A DNA stretch of 64,000 nucleotides from Filibacter tadaridae (GCF_900609045.1 NZ_UXAV01000042.1:62001-126000), one strand, 5' to 3'; numbered from the stretch's first letter, positions 43,486 through 52,867 are shown. Program-made: numbers and translations. The notes: generated from the letters alone by a model not told the origin.

Positions 43486-45366
43486 TTAGATCGTATTCAA
43501 TTCTTGTAAATAAGACCAACGTTCAATAAGCGTTTCATAGTTCGCATTTAGTTCATCAAGAGTTGCAGTCAATTCTCGCAGCTTGTCGTAATCAGAGCCT
43601 GTAGATGCCATTTCGGCCTCTAGTGCTTCGATTTTCTTCTCAGTATTCTCGACATCTGCTTCGATTGTTTCATATTCTTTTTTTTCCGCGTACGTCATTT
43701 TCTTCTTCGATTCCTGCTGAACCAGTTTTTCTGGCTCGACGAGAGATTCTTGCACTTTTTTCTCTTTAGGTACATACGTTTGAAGGAAGTCAGAATAAAT
43801 ACCAAACCATGTGTCAATATCTCCAGAGCCATCCATTACCCACAATTTTGTGGATGTCCGATCCAAGAAGAAACGATCATGTGAAATTGTGATGACTACG
43901 CCTGGAAATGTGTCAATGAACGTTTCCAAAACGGAAAGCGTTTCAAGGTCAAGGTCGTTTGTCGGCTCATCTAAAAGCATGACATTTGGTTGTTCCATCA
44001 GCAGTTTCAGTAGATAAAGTCTTTTTCGTTCACCGCCTGATAGTTTTCCGATTGGTGTCCCATGTGCTTTTGTTGGGAATAAGAAACGCTCCAACATTTG
44101 GGATGCTGAAATATGCACACCATCAGCGTCTTCGATATCGTTGGATGTATCGCGTATATATTCGATAATCCGTTTCTTTTCGTCCATAATCGGTGTATGT
44201 TGCTGGAAATGGGCAATTTTCACTGTCGAACCTTTGTCAATGATGCCGCTATCCGGTTCACTAGCTCCAGAGAACATATCCATTAGTGTTGTCTTCCCCG
44301 CTCCATTAGGTCCTACGAGCGCGATACGATCACCCGATTGAAGGATACTCGAGAAATTATCAATCACTTTTCTACCGTCGAATGACTTTGAGATACCGAC
44401 CGCTTCAATCACTTTTTTACCGAGCCGAGCTGACTTGAGCGCTACATCCATCTCACCACTGCTCTCTTCTTTCTTAACCTTCTCTGAAAGGTCTTCAAAA
44501 CGGTCAATCCGTGCTTTCTGCTTTGTCGATCTTGCTTTCGCGCCACGTCTAATCCATTTCAATTCGGATCGGTACTGGTTGCGAAGTTTATCGTCAGATG
44601 CTGCGGCCATTTCTGCACGAATTGCTTTCGACTCAAGATAATTTGCGTAGTTACCTGTATGGGAATATAACGTTTTGTCTGCAAGTTCATAGACATTAGT
44701 CGATAACTCGTCCAAAAAGTATCGGTCATGGGTAACAAAGATGACGGCACCTTGTTCGTTTTTCAAGTAGTCAGACAACCACATGATTGAATTTACATCG
44801 AGATGGTTTGTCGGTTCATCGAGGAGTAACAGATCTGCCGGCTCAATTAGCACTTTTGCTAGTGTGACACGTTTTCTCTGCCCACCTGAAAGCTCGCCCA
44901 TTTTCTTATCAAACGTTTCAATACCAAGTTTGGACAAAATTGTCCGCGCTTTCGAATTTATATCCCAGCCCGATTGATCGTCCATCTCGTTTTGGTATTT
45001 CGAGTATAGGTCCTGATTCACGGTAGATTCCGGGTCTGCAGAAAGCGCTTGAAGGGCGTGTTCGTATTCCAAATTGACTTTGATGATTGGTGCATCGCTC
45101 ATGAAAACTGTTTCCATGACAGTAAGTTCCGGATCGACTTCTGGTTCTTGGGGCAAATAGACAATACGGTACTTATTTGGGTGATCAGTCGAAATCGAGT
45201 CGGCTTCTTCAACTCCTGCAAGGATTGACAATAACGTCGACTTGCCTGTTCCATTGATGCCGAGTAAACCAACTTTTTCACCGCTTACTACTGTGAATGC
45301 TATATTATTAAACAACGTTTTCTCCCCAACCGTCTTTGTGAGGTTTTCAACGATTAATTGACTCAT
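43486..45366 (-). CDS. yfmR: ABC-F translation factor, YfmR/Uup type
   Basis: A 626-residue protein with two ABC domains. Domain 1: GINGTGKST, LSGGQRKR, LLLLDEPTNHLD. Domain 2: GPNGAGKTT, LSGGERKR, MLLDEPTNDLD. A C-terminal coiled coil (about 550-620, TYAEKKEYETIEADVENTEKKI) is the Uup/YfmR hallmark. YfmR rescues ribosomes stalled at difficult sequences such as polyproline, overlapping with EF-P. ATG follows GGAAGTG. It is the second ABC-F of the window (compare 11544). Confidence 0.92.
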   Translation of the reverse strand: MSQLIVENLTKTVGEKTLFNNIAFTVVSGEKVGLLGINGTGKSTLLSILAGVEEADSISTDHPNKYRIVYLPQEPEVDPELTVMETVFMSDAPIIKVNLEYEHALQALSADPESTVNQDLYSKYQNEMDDQSGWDINSKARTILSKLGIETFDKKMGELSGGQRKRVTLAKVLIEPADLLLLDEPTNHLDVNSIMWLSDYLKNEQGAVIFVTHDRYFLDELSTNVYELADKTLYSHTGNYANYLESKAIRAEMAAASDDKLRNQYRSELKWIRRGAKARSTKQKARIDRFEDLSEKVKKEESSGEMDVALKSARLGKKVIEAVGISKSFDGRKVIDNFSSILQSGDRIALVGPNGAGKTTLMDMFSGASEPDSGIIDKGSTVKIAHFQQHTPIMDEKKRIIEYIRDTSNDIEDADGVHISASQMLERFLFPTKAHGTPIGKLSGGERKRLYLLKLLMEQPNVMLLDEPTNDLDLETLSVLETFIDTFPGVVITISHDRFFLDRTSTKLWVMDGSGDIDTWFGIYSDFLQTYVPKEKKVQESLVEPEKLVQQESKKKMTYAEKKEYETIEADVENTEKKIEALEAEMASTGSDYDKLRELTATLDELNANYETLIERWSYLQELNTI

Positions 45367-45487
45367 GACAACACTTCCATTTCTTATGTCTACCTTACAC
45401 TATCATAGCTGATTTCTCTGCATTAATAAATGACTAAGTACTAATGATTGCATTCCTTATAGCGAAAAAGGCGTCGTATAAATTAGA

Positions 45488-45516
45488 TTGTTCACTCGAC
45501 TGAAAAATGTTACAAT
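45488..45516 (+). promoter_or_regulatory. Sigma-A promoter of the ABC-2 exporter
   Basis: TTGTTC (45488-45493), 17-bp spacer, TACAAT (45511-45516). It lies between inverted arms AGCGAAAAAGGC (about 45461) and GCCTTTTCGCT (about 45528). Confidence 0.6.
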
Positions 45517-45631
45517 TCTATCAATATGCCTTTTCGCTGATAGGATAGATGACTATTACATACATTAAAAGTTTGTTAAGTGCGTAAAAATTAAAGGTAG
45601 TGAAGGATAACAAAACAAGGGGGGATGTCCA

Positions 45632-46561
45632 ATGAAAAAAATCATTGATGTGAAACGATTGTCAAAGTCATTTGGCATGGTAAAAGCTGTAAACGACATT
45701 AGTTTTTACGTTGAAGAAGGTTCGCTCTTTTCGTTTTTGGGAACGAATGGCGCAGGCAAATCGACAACGATATCAATTCTACTGACCCTACAAAGTCAAG
45801 ACATTGGTGAAGTAAAGGTAAATGGCTATGTAGTCGGAAAACAAGATCATGCCATTCGCAAAGAAATCGGCGTTGTCTTCCAAGAAAGTGTGTTGGATGC
45901 TTTACTCACTGTGAAAGAAAACTTGAACATCCGGGGCTCCTTTTACGGATTGTCAAAGCAAGAACGTAAGGCGGCTATTCAAAGAGTTGTTGAAATTACG
46001 GATTGCACGTCTTTTTTAAACCGTCCTTACGGGAAATTATCTGGCGGACAAAAACGTCGGGCTGATATTGCACGCGCATTAATACACCAGCCGACTATTT
46101 TAATCCTAGATGAGCCTACAACAGGCCTTGACCCTCAGAGTCGAAAAAGTATATGGGAGATGATTTTACAGCTACAGCGAGAAACGCGGATGACCATTTT
46201 TTTAACGACACATTATATTGAGGAAGCGGCAAACTCGGATTATGTTGTCGTTATGAAAGAAGGAAGCATTATTGCAAAAGGAACACCGGACCAGTTGAAA
46301 AATACGTATTCATCACATCAATTAACGGTAACAACAAATAATATAGAAGAACTGCGAAGGGAGCTTACTTCGGAAGGTGTCAATTTTAAAGAGGAAAAAT
46401 CAATCTTCCTTATCCAACTTGAACATACGACAGAGGCAATCCCAATTCTTTCGCAATTCACTAGTTACATCACATCGTTCGAAGTGAGTAAATCAAGCCT
46501 TGATGATGTGTTCATTACCATAAACGGTCAGGATGTGGCACAGCATGTTAACAATCGCTAA
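45632..46561 (+). CDS. ABC exporter ATP-binding protein (ABC-2 type)
   Basis: A 309-residue ATPase: Walker A GTNGAGKSTT (about 38-47), signature LSGGQKRRADIA (about 137-148), Walker B ILILDEPTTGLDP and a C-terminal extension typical of drug or antibiotic exporters of the DrrA/CcmA group. ATG follows AAGGGGGG. It overlaps the permease gene. Substrate unknown; a daunorubicin-type or lipid exporter is equally possible. Confidence 0.9.
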   Translation: MKKIIDVKRLSKSFGMVKAVNDISFYVEEGSLFSFLGTNGAGKSTTISILLTLQSQDIGEVKVNGYVVGKQDHAIRKEIGVVFQESVLDALLTVKENLNIRGSFYGLSKQERKAAIQRVVEITDCTSFLNRPYGKLSGGQKRRADIARALIHQPTILILDEPTTGLDPQSRKSIWEMILQLQRETRMTIFLTTHYIEEAANSDYVVVMKEGSIIAKGTPDQLKNTYSSHQLTVTTNNIEELRRELTSEGVNFKEEKSIFLIQLEHTTEAIPILSQFTSYITSFEVSKSSLDDVFITINGQDVAQHVNNR

Positions 46562-47399
46562 ACGAAATATATTGCTCTATTTTCGTGATAGGATGGCAGT
46601 TTTTTTCTCACTTCTTGCTGTCATTATTTTAATTGCCTTGTATGTCTTTTTTCTAGGCGACATGACATCGAAAGGTCTTCCTGACTTCCCTTCCAAAAAA
46701 TCGCTACTCAAATATTGGTTCATCGCTGGGATTCTAGCTGTTACATCTATGACAACCACTTTAGGTGCCTTTGGTATTCTTGTCGATGATCGGGCAGATA
46801 AGATTGAGATGGACTTCAATTCGTCTCCTATTCCGACGTTCAAACTAGTTGGCGGCTATATTACAAGTGCGTTATTTGTTGGTGTCCTCATGTGTTCACT
46901 AACATTTATTGTAATAGACCTTTACCTTTTACTATCTGGAGAAACGATACTAGCATTCGGAAAAACGATGCAGCTGGGCGGTGTGATTATCTTATCTGTA
47001 GCAGCAAGCGGATCGATGATTTTGTTGTTAGTTTCCTTTATCCGCACATCGAATGCATTTGCTGCTGCAAGTATGGTAATTGGTACATTTATCGGGTTTT
47101 TAGCAGGCATTTATATACCGATTGGAGGCTTACCAGATTATCTTCAATCAGTAGTAAAATGGTTTCCTGTATCCCATTCAGTTGCATTGTTTCGGCAACT
47201 ATTGATGGAAACTTTCCTGATTGATGCCTTTTCGAATGGACCTACAGGAATGAAGGAATCTTTCCAGTTTGAAATGGGCATTTTCTACGAAATAAACGGA
47301 AAGCCTTCATCAAAATTATTTAGTCTCATCTATCTTTTAGGCACAACAATCCTTTTTTTCATTCTCGCACTTTTTGTGATGATGAAGAAAAAGAAATGA
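46545..47399 (+). CDS. ABC-2 type permease
   Basis: A 284-residue permease with six predicted helices and the ABC-2 traits RNILLYFRDRMAVFFS at the start and a large loop between the fifth and sixth helices. It pairs with the upstream ATPase, whose stop lies inside this frame (17-bp overlap), so the two are coupled. ATG 46545 is preferred over ATG 46533, which lacks a ribosome site. A strong terminator follows. Confidence 0.88.
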   Translation: MLTIAKRNILLYFRDRMAVFFSLLAVIILIALYVFFLGDMTSKGLPDFPSKKSLLKYWFIAGILAVTSMTTTLGAFGILVDDRADKIEMDFNSSPIPTFKLVGGYITSALFVGVLMCSLTFIVIDLYLLLSGETILAFGKTMQLGGVIILSVAASGSMILLLVSFIRTSNAFAAASMVIGTFIGFLAGIYIPIGGLPDYLQSVVKWFPVSHSVALFRQLLMETFLIDAFSNGPTGMKESFQFEMGIFYEINGKPSSKLFSLIYLLGTTILFFILALFVMMKKKK

Positions 47400-47568
47400 T
47401 GCAATGTAAGGTAGAGATTCCCATAACAAAACGAACAGCTTGCTTCCTACAATTTCTTATGTAGTGGGGGCAAGCTTTTCTTATATGATAAGAATATGTT
47501 TTTTGACTTACTGCACTATCTAGACTACCGCTACCGTTGACTAAGTAGTTTCGATTTATGATTTTCAT
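47359..47568 (-). CDS. Doubtful small ORF antisense to the permease 3' end
   Basis: ATG 47568 has a good GGGGGTGGAG ribosome site and opens a 69-codon frame (MKIINRNYLVNGSGSLDS...). It reads through the permease terminator hairpin and ends inside the permease gene on the opposite strand, which is unusual for a real gene. The upstream stretch to 47914 is AT-rich with a 6-bp-arm palindrome (47697-47712) and no other gene. Possibly a decayed gene start. Confidence 0.25.
   Translation of the reverse strand: MKIINRNYLVNGSGSLDSAVSQKTYSYHIRKACPHYIRNCRKQAVRFVMGISTLHCIISFSSSSQKVRE
47437..47482 (+). terminator. Terminator of the ABC-2 exporter operon
   Basis: AGCTTGC...GCAAGCTT with inner CTACA/TGTAG, then TTTTCTT. 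Confidence 0.82.
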
Positions 47569-47914
47569 ATTCTCCACCCCCTTCGTCTCCCTTTTAAGCG
47601 TTCAATTCACCCTTCTATCAACGACCATCATTTTGGACAACCTCTTTCCCTCCGAAGTAGAATTCACTGACGGACAAACCCATATTTGAAGGAATCAAGA
47701 CTGCTTAGTCTTCTTCCACTAATCACCCAATGACGTTTAATAATTTCAGATGAATTACTATTCAACAATAAGTTTAAGTTATACTATTAAACTCGCAGTA
47801 TTTAAAATTTTCTACTATATTAATCAAACTAAAGACTCTATACGTTTATTACAAATATTCAATTCGGAATATTGGTAGTAGACAGAAACGTTGTAATAAC
47901 GGCGTTTTTAGAAA

Positions 47915-47960
47915 TACAAGCGTTTACATAAATTGTTTTTGACAATTGAAAACGTTTGAA
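47915..47960. promoter_or_regulatory. Two cre-like sites at the dtpT promoter
   Basis: TACAAGCGTTTACA (47915-47928) and, on the minus strand, TTCAAACGTTTTCA (47947-47960) each match the CcpA cre pattern TGWAANCGNTNWCA at 12 of 14 positions. The second lies in the promoter spacer, where CcpA would repress. Confidence 0.45.
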
Positions 47961-47968
47961 TGTATTAT
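47939..47968 (+). promoter_or_regulatory. Sigma-A promoter of dtpT
   Basis: TTGACA (47939-47944), 18-bp spacer, TATTAT (47963-47968). Confidence 0.75.
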
Positions 47969-47991
47969 AGTACAATACAAGGAGGCATATT

Positions 47992-49482
47992 ATGAAAACT
48001 TATACGAAACAAGAAGTCGTGGATAGCGTTCCACAAAAAGGATTCTTTGGACAGCCGGGAGGATTATTCACATTATTCTTCACTGAGTTCTGGGAACGTT
48101 TCTCATATTACGGCATGAAAGCATTACTTGTTTTCTATATGTATTATGAAGTATCTAAAGGCGGATTAGGTATTAGCGAAACACTCGCTATTTCAATTGT
48201 ATCGATTTATGGATCACTCGTGTACATGTCTGGTATAGTCGGTGGCTGGCTTGCTGATCGTATATTTGGTACATCTAAAGCCGTTTTTTATGGTGGTATT
48301 TTCATCATGCTTGGACACATCGTTTTAGCATTACCGGGCGGCCTACCAATGTTCTTTGTCTCTATGGTATTGATTGTAATCGGTACTGGTTTATTAAAAC
48401 CAAACGTATCTAGCATTGTTGGTGATATGTATGCTGAAACTGACGATAGACGCGATGCTGGATTCAGTATCTTCTATATGGGTATTAATATGGGTGCATT
48501 TATTGCTCCGCTTACCGCAGGTACTATTGGAATGAAATATAATTTTCATCTCGGATTTGGCTTAGCGGCAATTGGAATGTTGTTTGGTCTTATCATCTTT
48601 ACGTTAACTAAAAAGAAACGATTGGGCCTTGCAGGTGTTCAAGCAACCAATCCATTACTTGGCGATGAACGTAAAAAAGTATTTAAACAATTTTCAATTG
48701 GCTTGATTGTACTAGCGATTCTCTTGGCAATTACGATTCCTACTGGATGGCTAACAATTAAAACATTTATCGCAGCTGTTGGTATTCTAGGCTTTTTAAT
48801 TCCTACAATGTATTTCATTGTCATGTATAGAAGCCCAAAAACGTCTGAAGTAGAAAAATCAAGAATACTTGCGTTTATACCATTATTCTTGGCTTCTGTA
48901 ATGTTTTGGTCAATTCAGGAACAAGGTTCTACGATTCTTGCATTGTATGCAGATAAACGTACGCAATTGGATTTCATGGGTATACATATTTCACCTACAT
49001 GGTTCCAATCGTTGAATCCTTTATTCATCATTCTTTTAGCTCCAGTTTTTGCATGGCTGTGGGTTAAACTAGGTAAACGTCAACCTTCTATTCCGCAAAA
49101 GTTCTCTCTTGGATTATTGTTTGCGGGTATTTCTTTCTTGGTTATTTTATTGCCAGGTTATTTAGGAAATGGTGGACTTGTAAATCCACTATGGCTTGTA
49201 TTGAGTTATTTCACAGTTGTAATCGGAGAATTATGTCTATCACCAGTCGGATTATCTGCAACAACAAAATTGGCTCCAGCAGCATTCTCAGCTCAAACAA
49301 TGAGCTTATGGTTCCTATCCAATGCGGCTGCACAGGCATTAAATGCTCAACTTGTTAAATTCTACTCAGAAGACAATGAAGTAATCTACTTTGGGACAAT
49401 TGGTGCTGTAGCAATTGGATTGAGTGTTATATTATTCTTGGCATCACCTTATCTTAAACGTTTCATGAAGGGTGTTAGCTAA
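47992..49482 (+). CDS. dtpT: Proton-dependent di-/tripeptide transporter (POT family)
   Basis: A 496-residue MFS transporter of the POT/PTR family. The signature FFTEFWERFSYYGMKALLVFY (ExxERFxYY, about 30-47) couples protons to peptide uptake; FSIFYMGINMGAF is the second family motif. About 14 helices. ATG follows AAGGAGG. A single-gene unit with a clear promoter, two cre-like sites and a terminator, so carbon catabolite control is plausible. Confidence 0.94.
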   Translation: MKTYTKQEVVDSVPQKGFFGQPGGLFTLFFTEFWERFSYYGMKALLVFYMYYEVSKGGLGISETLAISIVSIYGSLVYMSGIVGGWLADRIFGTSKAVFYGGIFIMLGHIVLALPGGLPMFFVSMVLIVIGTGLLKPNVSSIVGDMYAETDDRRDAGFSIFYMGINMGAFIAPLTAGTIGMKYNFHLGFGLAAIGMLFGLIIFTLTKKKRLGLAGVQATNPLLGDERKKVFKQFSIGLIVLAILLAITIPTGWLTIKTFIAAVGILGFLIPTMYFIVMYRSPKTSEVEKSRILAFIPLFLASVMFWSIQEQGSTILALYADKRTQLDFMGIHISPTWFQSLNPLFIILLAPVFAWLWVKLGKRQPSIPQKFSLGLLFAGISFLVILLPGYLGNGGLVNPLWLVLSYFTVVIGELCLSPVGLSATTKLAPAAFSAQTMSLWFLSNAAAQALNAQLVKFYSEDNEVIYFGTIGAVAIGLSVILFLASPYLKRFMKGVS

Positions 49483-49501
49483 ATCGTTAAATTAGATCAC
49501 C

Positions 49502-49534
49502 GTCCTGTCTAACAATAGACAGGACTTCTTTTTG
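49502..49534 (+). terminator. Terminator of dtpT
   Basis: GTCCTGTCT/AGACAGGAC hairpin, then TTCTTTTT. Confidence 0.9.
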
Positions 49535-49641
49535 GTATTATTGATGTAACCGTTTTAAGATAGGTTTAGGTAACGAAGAGAAGTGGTAAGAATTAACTAA
49601 CATCTTAAAAGTAAGTTGAATGAAATGGGGGTACCTTTAAA

Positions 49642-50130
49642 GTGGAAATTCTTTTGTATAGTAGTGCAGTCATTGCGTCATTATCCTTATTACTCATTGC
49701 AATATTCGTTATTATTGCATTGAAAAGTGCTAAACAGACGATGGGTGAGGTTTCAGAAACGTTAAAGCGGGTTGAAACTAAAATTAGCGGCATAACTGAA
49801 AAATCGGAAGAACTGATGGTGAAAACGAACCGGATTGCTGCAGATGCTGAGAGTAAGTTACAATCCCTTAACAGTCTGTCCGATTCGACCAAAAACCTAC
49901 GCAATTCTAGCAACCATGTGAAAAAATCGTTTCAAGCCATCTCGGATGAAGTTGCGTCTTTACCCGAAAAGTATACAAAACAGATTGAAACGGCGACGTT
50001 GATAAGTGAAGTGGCCGCAAAGATTTTTTATCGGTTCAAGCGTGAAAAAAATAGAAGTGATCAAATGGAAGCTGATGGTTTGCTTAAGCAATTACCTGTA
50101 CCCAAGCAATGGGATGATTATAAGAAATGA
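49642..50130 (+). CDS. DUF948-like membrane coiled-coil protein, type A
   Basis: A 162-residue protein: N-terminal membrane helix (about 5-27), then a heptad-rich helical region (about 30-125), and a short tail (LPVPKQWDDYKK). Such DUF948-type proteins are common in Firmicutes; some are called general stress proteins, but the role is unknown. The start at 49642 follows GGGG at 9 nt. It resembles the minus-strand gene at 51245-51664 and is followed at 39 bp by a type B gene. Confidence 0.78.
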   Translation: MEILLYSSAVIASLSLLLIAIFVIIALKSAKQTMGEVSETLKRVETKISGITEKSEELMVKTNRIAADAESKLQSLNSLSDSTKNLRNSSNHVKKSFQAISDEVASLPEKYTKQIETATLISEVAAKIFYRFKREKNRSDQMEADGLLKQLPVPKQWDDYKK

Positions 50131-50169
50131 ACTAGCCGAATGGATAATCTAAGAAAGAGGCGATTAATT

Positions 50170-50613
50170 ATGGATTGGATGGGTATTGGTGTACTTATTA
50201 TTGCAATCGCATTTGCGGTACTTGTCATTTTCCTACTTAAACCACTGTCGAAATTAGCGTCTGTTTTAAATAGCGTACAACAGACGACTGATCAGTTACC
50301 ATCCACGCTAGACAGTGTTGCAGGCCAAGTATCAGAAGTTCTTCACACTAGTAATAGCACATTGGATAACGTTAACAAGCAGGTTGTAGAAATAAGCCCA
50401 GTCTTTCATGTTATCGGTGAAATAGGAAATACCTCCAATAAGCTTACTTCCGTGGCACTTAATAAGATGCGTGCAATGAAACAGCAAACAGAAAACGCGA
50501 AAAAATTCACAGAACGTGAAAAGTACGATGGAGTATTTGGATTACTGTCATTCATTTACTTTCTATCCCAAAGAAAAGTAGAAATAAAAAAACAAGTTCA
50601 AAATCTAAAATAA
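50170..50613 (+). CDS. DUF948-like membrane coiled-coil protein, type B
   Basis: A 147-residue protein starting MDWMGIGVLIIAIAF, one membrane helix, then coiled coil with DQLPSTLDSV and HTSNSTLDNVNKQV, and a hydrophobic patch near the end (FGLLSFIYFLSQRK). The order of blocks is the same as in the minus-strand gene at 50687-51220 (VEQLPNQLDSI, QNSNNTLADVNEK, LGFYLLTKR), so the two are paralogues. ATG 50170 follows AGAGGCG. Confidence 0.78.
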   Translation: MDWMGIGVLIIAIAFAVLVIFLLKPLSKLASVLNSVQQTTDQLPSTLDSVAGQVSEVLHTSNSTLDNVNKQVVEISPVFHVIGEIGNTSNKLTSVALNKMRAMKQQTENAKKFTEREKYDGVFGLLSFIYFLSQRKVEIKKQVQNLK

Positions 50614-50621
50614 ACAGTGAA

Positions 50622-50668
50622 AAAAGTAGCGTGTGGTGGGATTCATCTCCTTCACACGCTACTTTTCA
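50622..50668. terminator. Shared terminator of the DUF948 pairs
   Basis: AAAAGTAGCGTGTG paired with CACACGCTACTTTT; serves both convergent operons. Confidence 0.88.
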
Positions 50669-50686
50669 TTTACCATCAAAATCAAT

Positions 50687-51220
50687 CTATTTACCAGTTA
50701 TCGCTGCTTCTTTCGCTTTTCCCTTCATTTGGTGGATATCAAATGATTTTTTCTCCCCTTCTACATACAAATTTCTTCCACGTATGAAGCCGGGTACTTT
50801 TTTTGCATCGTTTCGTTTAGTTAACAAATAAAATCCGAGTGCAGCGGACCCATATGTACTGCCCAGGCGTTCATTTTTCGCCTGCACGTCTACTTTGTCC
50901 ATCTTCTTCTTAGCTGAAGCTGCTGCATCAACAAGCGAAGCTGACAGCGTGCGTGTGGATTCCCCAACATCTCCGACAATATTGAACAATGGTGTTAGCG
51001 TTCCCAGTTTTTCATTTACATCTGCAAGTGTATTATTACTATTTTGAATCAGGCTTCCTGTTTCGTTCAAAATACTATCCAACTGATTGGGGAGTTGTTC
51101 GACTGTTTTATCAACTCCTCTTAAAATTGAAGAAAAATTATTTAAAACACGAGCAAAGAAAATGGCTAGCACCAAAAAAGCAACTCCGATGAGCAGTACA
51201 CCAATTCCCGTTAAATTCAT
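50687..51220 (-). CDS. DUF948-like membrane coiled-coil protein, type B paralogue
   Basis: A 177-residue protein starting MNLTGIGVLLIGVAF with a single membrane helix, a coiled coil and a basic tail about 30 residues longer than its paralogue at 50170. The aligned TLDSV/QLDSI and STLDNVNK/NTLADVNEK blocks show common origin. ATG follows ATGAGGGAT. It lies downstream of the other minus-strand type A gene (24-bp gap) in one operon. Confidence 0.78.
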   Translation of the reverse strand: MNLTGIGVLLIGVAFLVLAIFFARVLNNFSSILRGVDKTVEQLPNQLDSILNETGSLIQNSNNTLADVNEKLGTLTPLFNIVGDVGESTRTLSASLVDAAASAKKKMDKVDVQAKNERLGSTYGSAALGFYLLTKRNDAKKVPGFIRGRNLYVEGEKKSFDIHQMKGKAKEAAITGK

Positions 51221-51244
51221 ATCAATCCCTCATTTCTTATTATT

Positions 51245-51664
51245 TCATAAGGCTCTTTTACCGCGTTTCCATGGTCTGAGTAGGCCCAACGTAAATTCCG
51301 TTAACTGAATAATCCTTACAAATGGTCTTATCCTAGGTAGAGATGCATCCTTATTATACTTTTCTGTTGTCGTTTCAAGTTCTTCGCTCAAAAGTGATGA
51401 TGTATCTCCTACATGTTTGATCGTATGGAAGACGCTGTCTAGTGCTTGTAGTTTAACTTCAACATCTAATGCCGTAGCATTTGTTTCTACTAACGAATTT
51501 TCCAGTGCTTCAATTGTTTTATCTAACTTTGACTCAACGCCGCTTACAGTTTGTCCGACAGATTGAATCACACCAGAAACCCGTAAAAGAATTTTAGCTA
51601 AAAAGATGGATACAAGTGCAAATGAGACCGCTGTGATAAAAATGCCAATGTGAACAAATGTCAC
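51245..51664 (-). CDS. DUF948-like membrane coiled-coil protein, type A paralogue
   Basis: A 139-residue protein: membrane helix (about 3-24), coiled coil (about 30-95, VESKLDKTIEALENSL and DVEVKLQALDSV) and a basic C-terminus. It resembles the plus-strand gene at 49642 (VETKISGI, DAESKLQSLNSL). GTG 51664 lies 8 nt from GAGGGGGG; a GTG three codons earlier overlaps that site. First gene of the minus-strand pair. Confidence 0.75.
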   Translation of the reverse strand: MTFVHIGIFITAVSFALVSIFLAKILLRVSGVIQSVGQTVSGVESKLDKTIEALENSLVETNATALDVEVKLQALDSVFHTIKHVGDTSSLLSEELETTTEKYNKDASLPRIRPFVRIIQLTEFTLGLLRPWKRGKRAL

Positions 51665-51725
51665 TACTTTCACCCCCCTCTGTATGTCTTATACCACTAA
51701 AAACAAGTATCCAAAACATGAAAGA

Positions 51726-51768
51726 AAAAAGTCGTGGCGTGATTACGTAATCACTTCACGACTTTTTA
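51726..51768. terminator. Terminator of the proline dehydrogenase gene
   Basis: AAAAAAGTCGTG...CACGACTTTTTA with inner GTGATTACGTAATCAC palindrome; functions on the minus strand and may also insulate the upstream region. Confidence 0.85.
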
Positions 51769-51776
51769 AAAATGTT

Positions 51777-52745
51777 TTATTTTTTCTTTGATAATCTTCC
51801 TACCAAGAATGCTCCTGCTGCCAATCCAATCATCGTATTCGTTTTTTTCGTGAATACTTGTTTAACAACAAGGTTTAAGTTTTGCGGTCTTTCCGCAAGA
51901 CGTCTCATGAAATAACCATACCAATCATCACCGAATGGCACATACGTACAGAAGTTGTAGCCTTCACTTGCCAGTTGCAATTGCATATCTTTTCTAAACC
52001 CGTAAAGCATTTGGAATTCGAATTTGTCGGTAGGAATCGCATGCTCTTTTACGAATTGCTTCACATGATTGATAATTACATGATCATGAGTTGCAATCGA
52101 TGTAAATTTACCATTCAATAAATGCCATTCGATGAGTTTTATAAAGTTTTCATCAATGTCTTTCTTGTCTTGGTATGCATATTCCTCAGTTTCTTTATAA
52201 GCACCTTTTACAATACGCAAACGATAATTTTTATATTTTTCAAGGTCTTCCTGCGCTCTGAAGAAATAGGCTTGAATCACTGTTCCGATGTTAACATATT
52301 GTTTCGAGAGCTCGTCCAAAAGTTTAAATGACGGATCTAAACGATTGTGATCTTCCATATCGAAATTGATGAATATATTATATTCATTCGCTTTTTCAAC
52401 AATCCCTTTTAAATTACCCAAACAAAATTCATAGTCAATATCCAAACCAAGTTGAGATGGTTTTAGCGAAATATGAGCGTTTACTCCATTTTCATGGATA
52501 GCTTGAATCACTTCTAGGATTTGATTTTTTGCTGCAGTAGCCTCTTCTTCTTTATAAACGAATTCGCCTAAATTATCGACAGTACATGAAATACCATGCG
52601 CATTTAGTTCTTTAATGGTTTTAATCGTTTCTTCGATATTCGTTCCTGCGACAACAGATTGTGCGCCTAATTTCAAACCATATTTTTTAGCTGCACTATT
52701 TAGAAGTTGGTTTTGGGATAACCCGATGAATAGATCTTTTAACAT
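51777..52745 (-). CDS. Proline dehydrogenase
   Basis: A 322-residue flavin enzyme that oxidises proline to pyrroline-5-carboxylate and passes electrons to quinone. The barrel shows ISLKPSQLGLD (about 96-106), LRIVKGAYKE and the substrate motif YGYFMRRLAERPQN (YxxRRxxE) near 279-292. A hydrophobic C-terminal stretch (GLAAGAFLVG) could aid membrane contact. ATG follows AAGGAGC. Monocistronic here; no pyrroline-5-carboxylate dehydrogenase gene is adjacent. Confidence 0.94.
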   Translation of the reverse strand: MLKDLFIGLSQNQLLNSAAKKYGLKLGAQSVVAGTNIEETIKTIKELNAHGISCTVDNLGEFVYKEEEATAAKNQILEVIQAIHENGVNAHISLKPSQLGLDIDYEFCLGNLKGIVEKANEYNIFINFDMEDHNRLDPSFKLLDELSKQYVNIGTVIQAYFFRAQEDLEKYKNYRLRIVKGAYKETEEYAYQDKKDIDENFIKLIEWHLLNGKFTSIATHDHVIINHVKQFVKEHAIPTDKFEFQMLYGFRKDMQLQLASEGYNFCTYVPFGDDWYGYFMRRLAERPQNLNLVVKQVFTKKTNTMIGLAAGAFLVGRLSKKK

Positions 52746-52867
52746 TTCCGATGCTCCTTAATTCGCGTTTTTTCTCTTTAATTATACCACACAGTCCGAC
52801 AATTTTCGTATTAAAATGTCTAAGAAATGTAGACTTTATACTTTGTATTTTAGCCTCATTTTTATAA

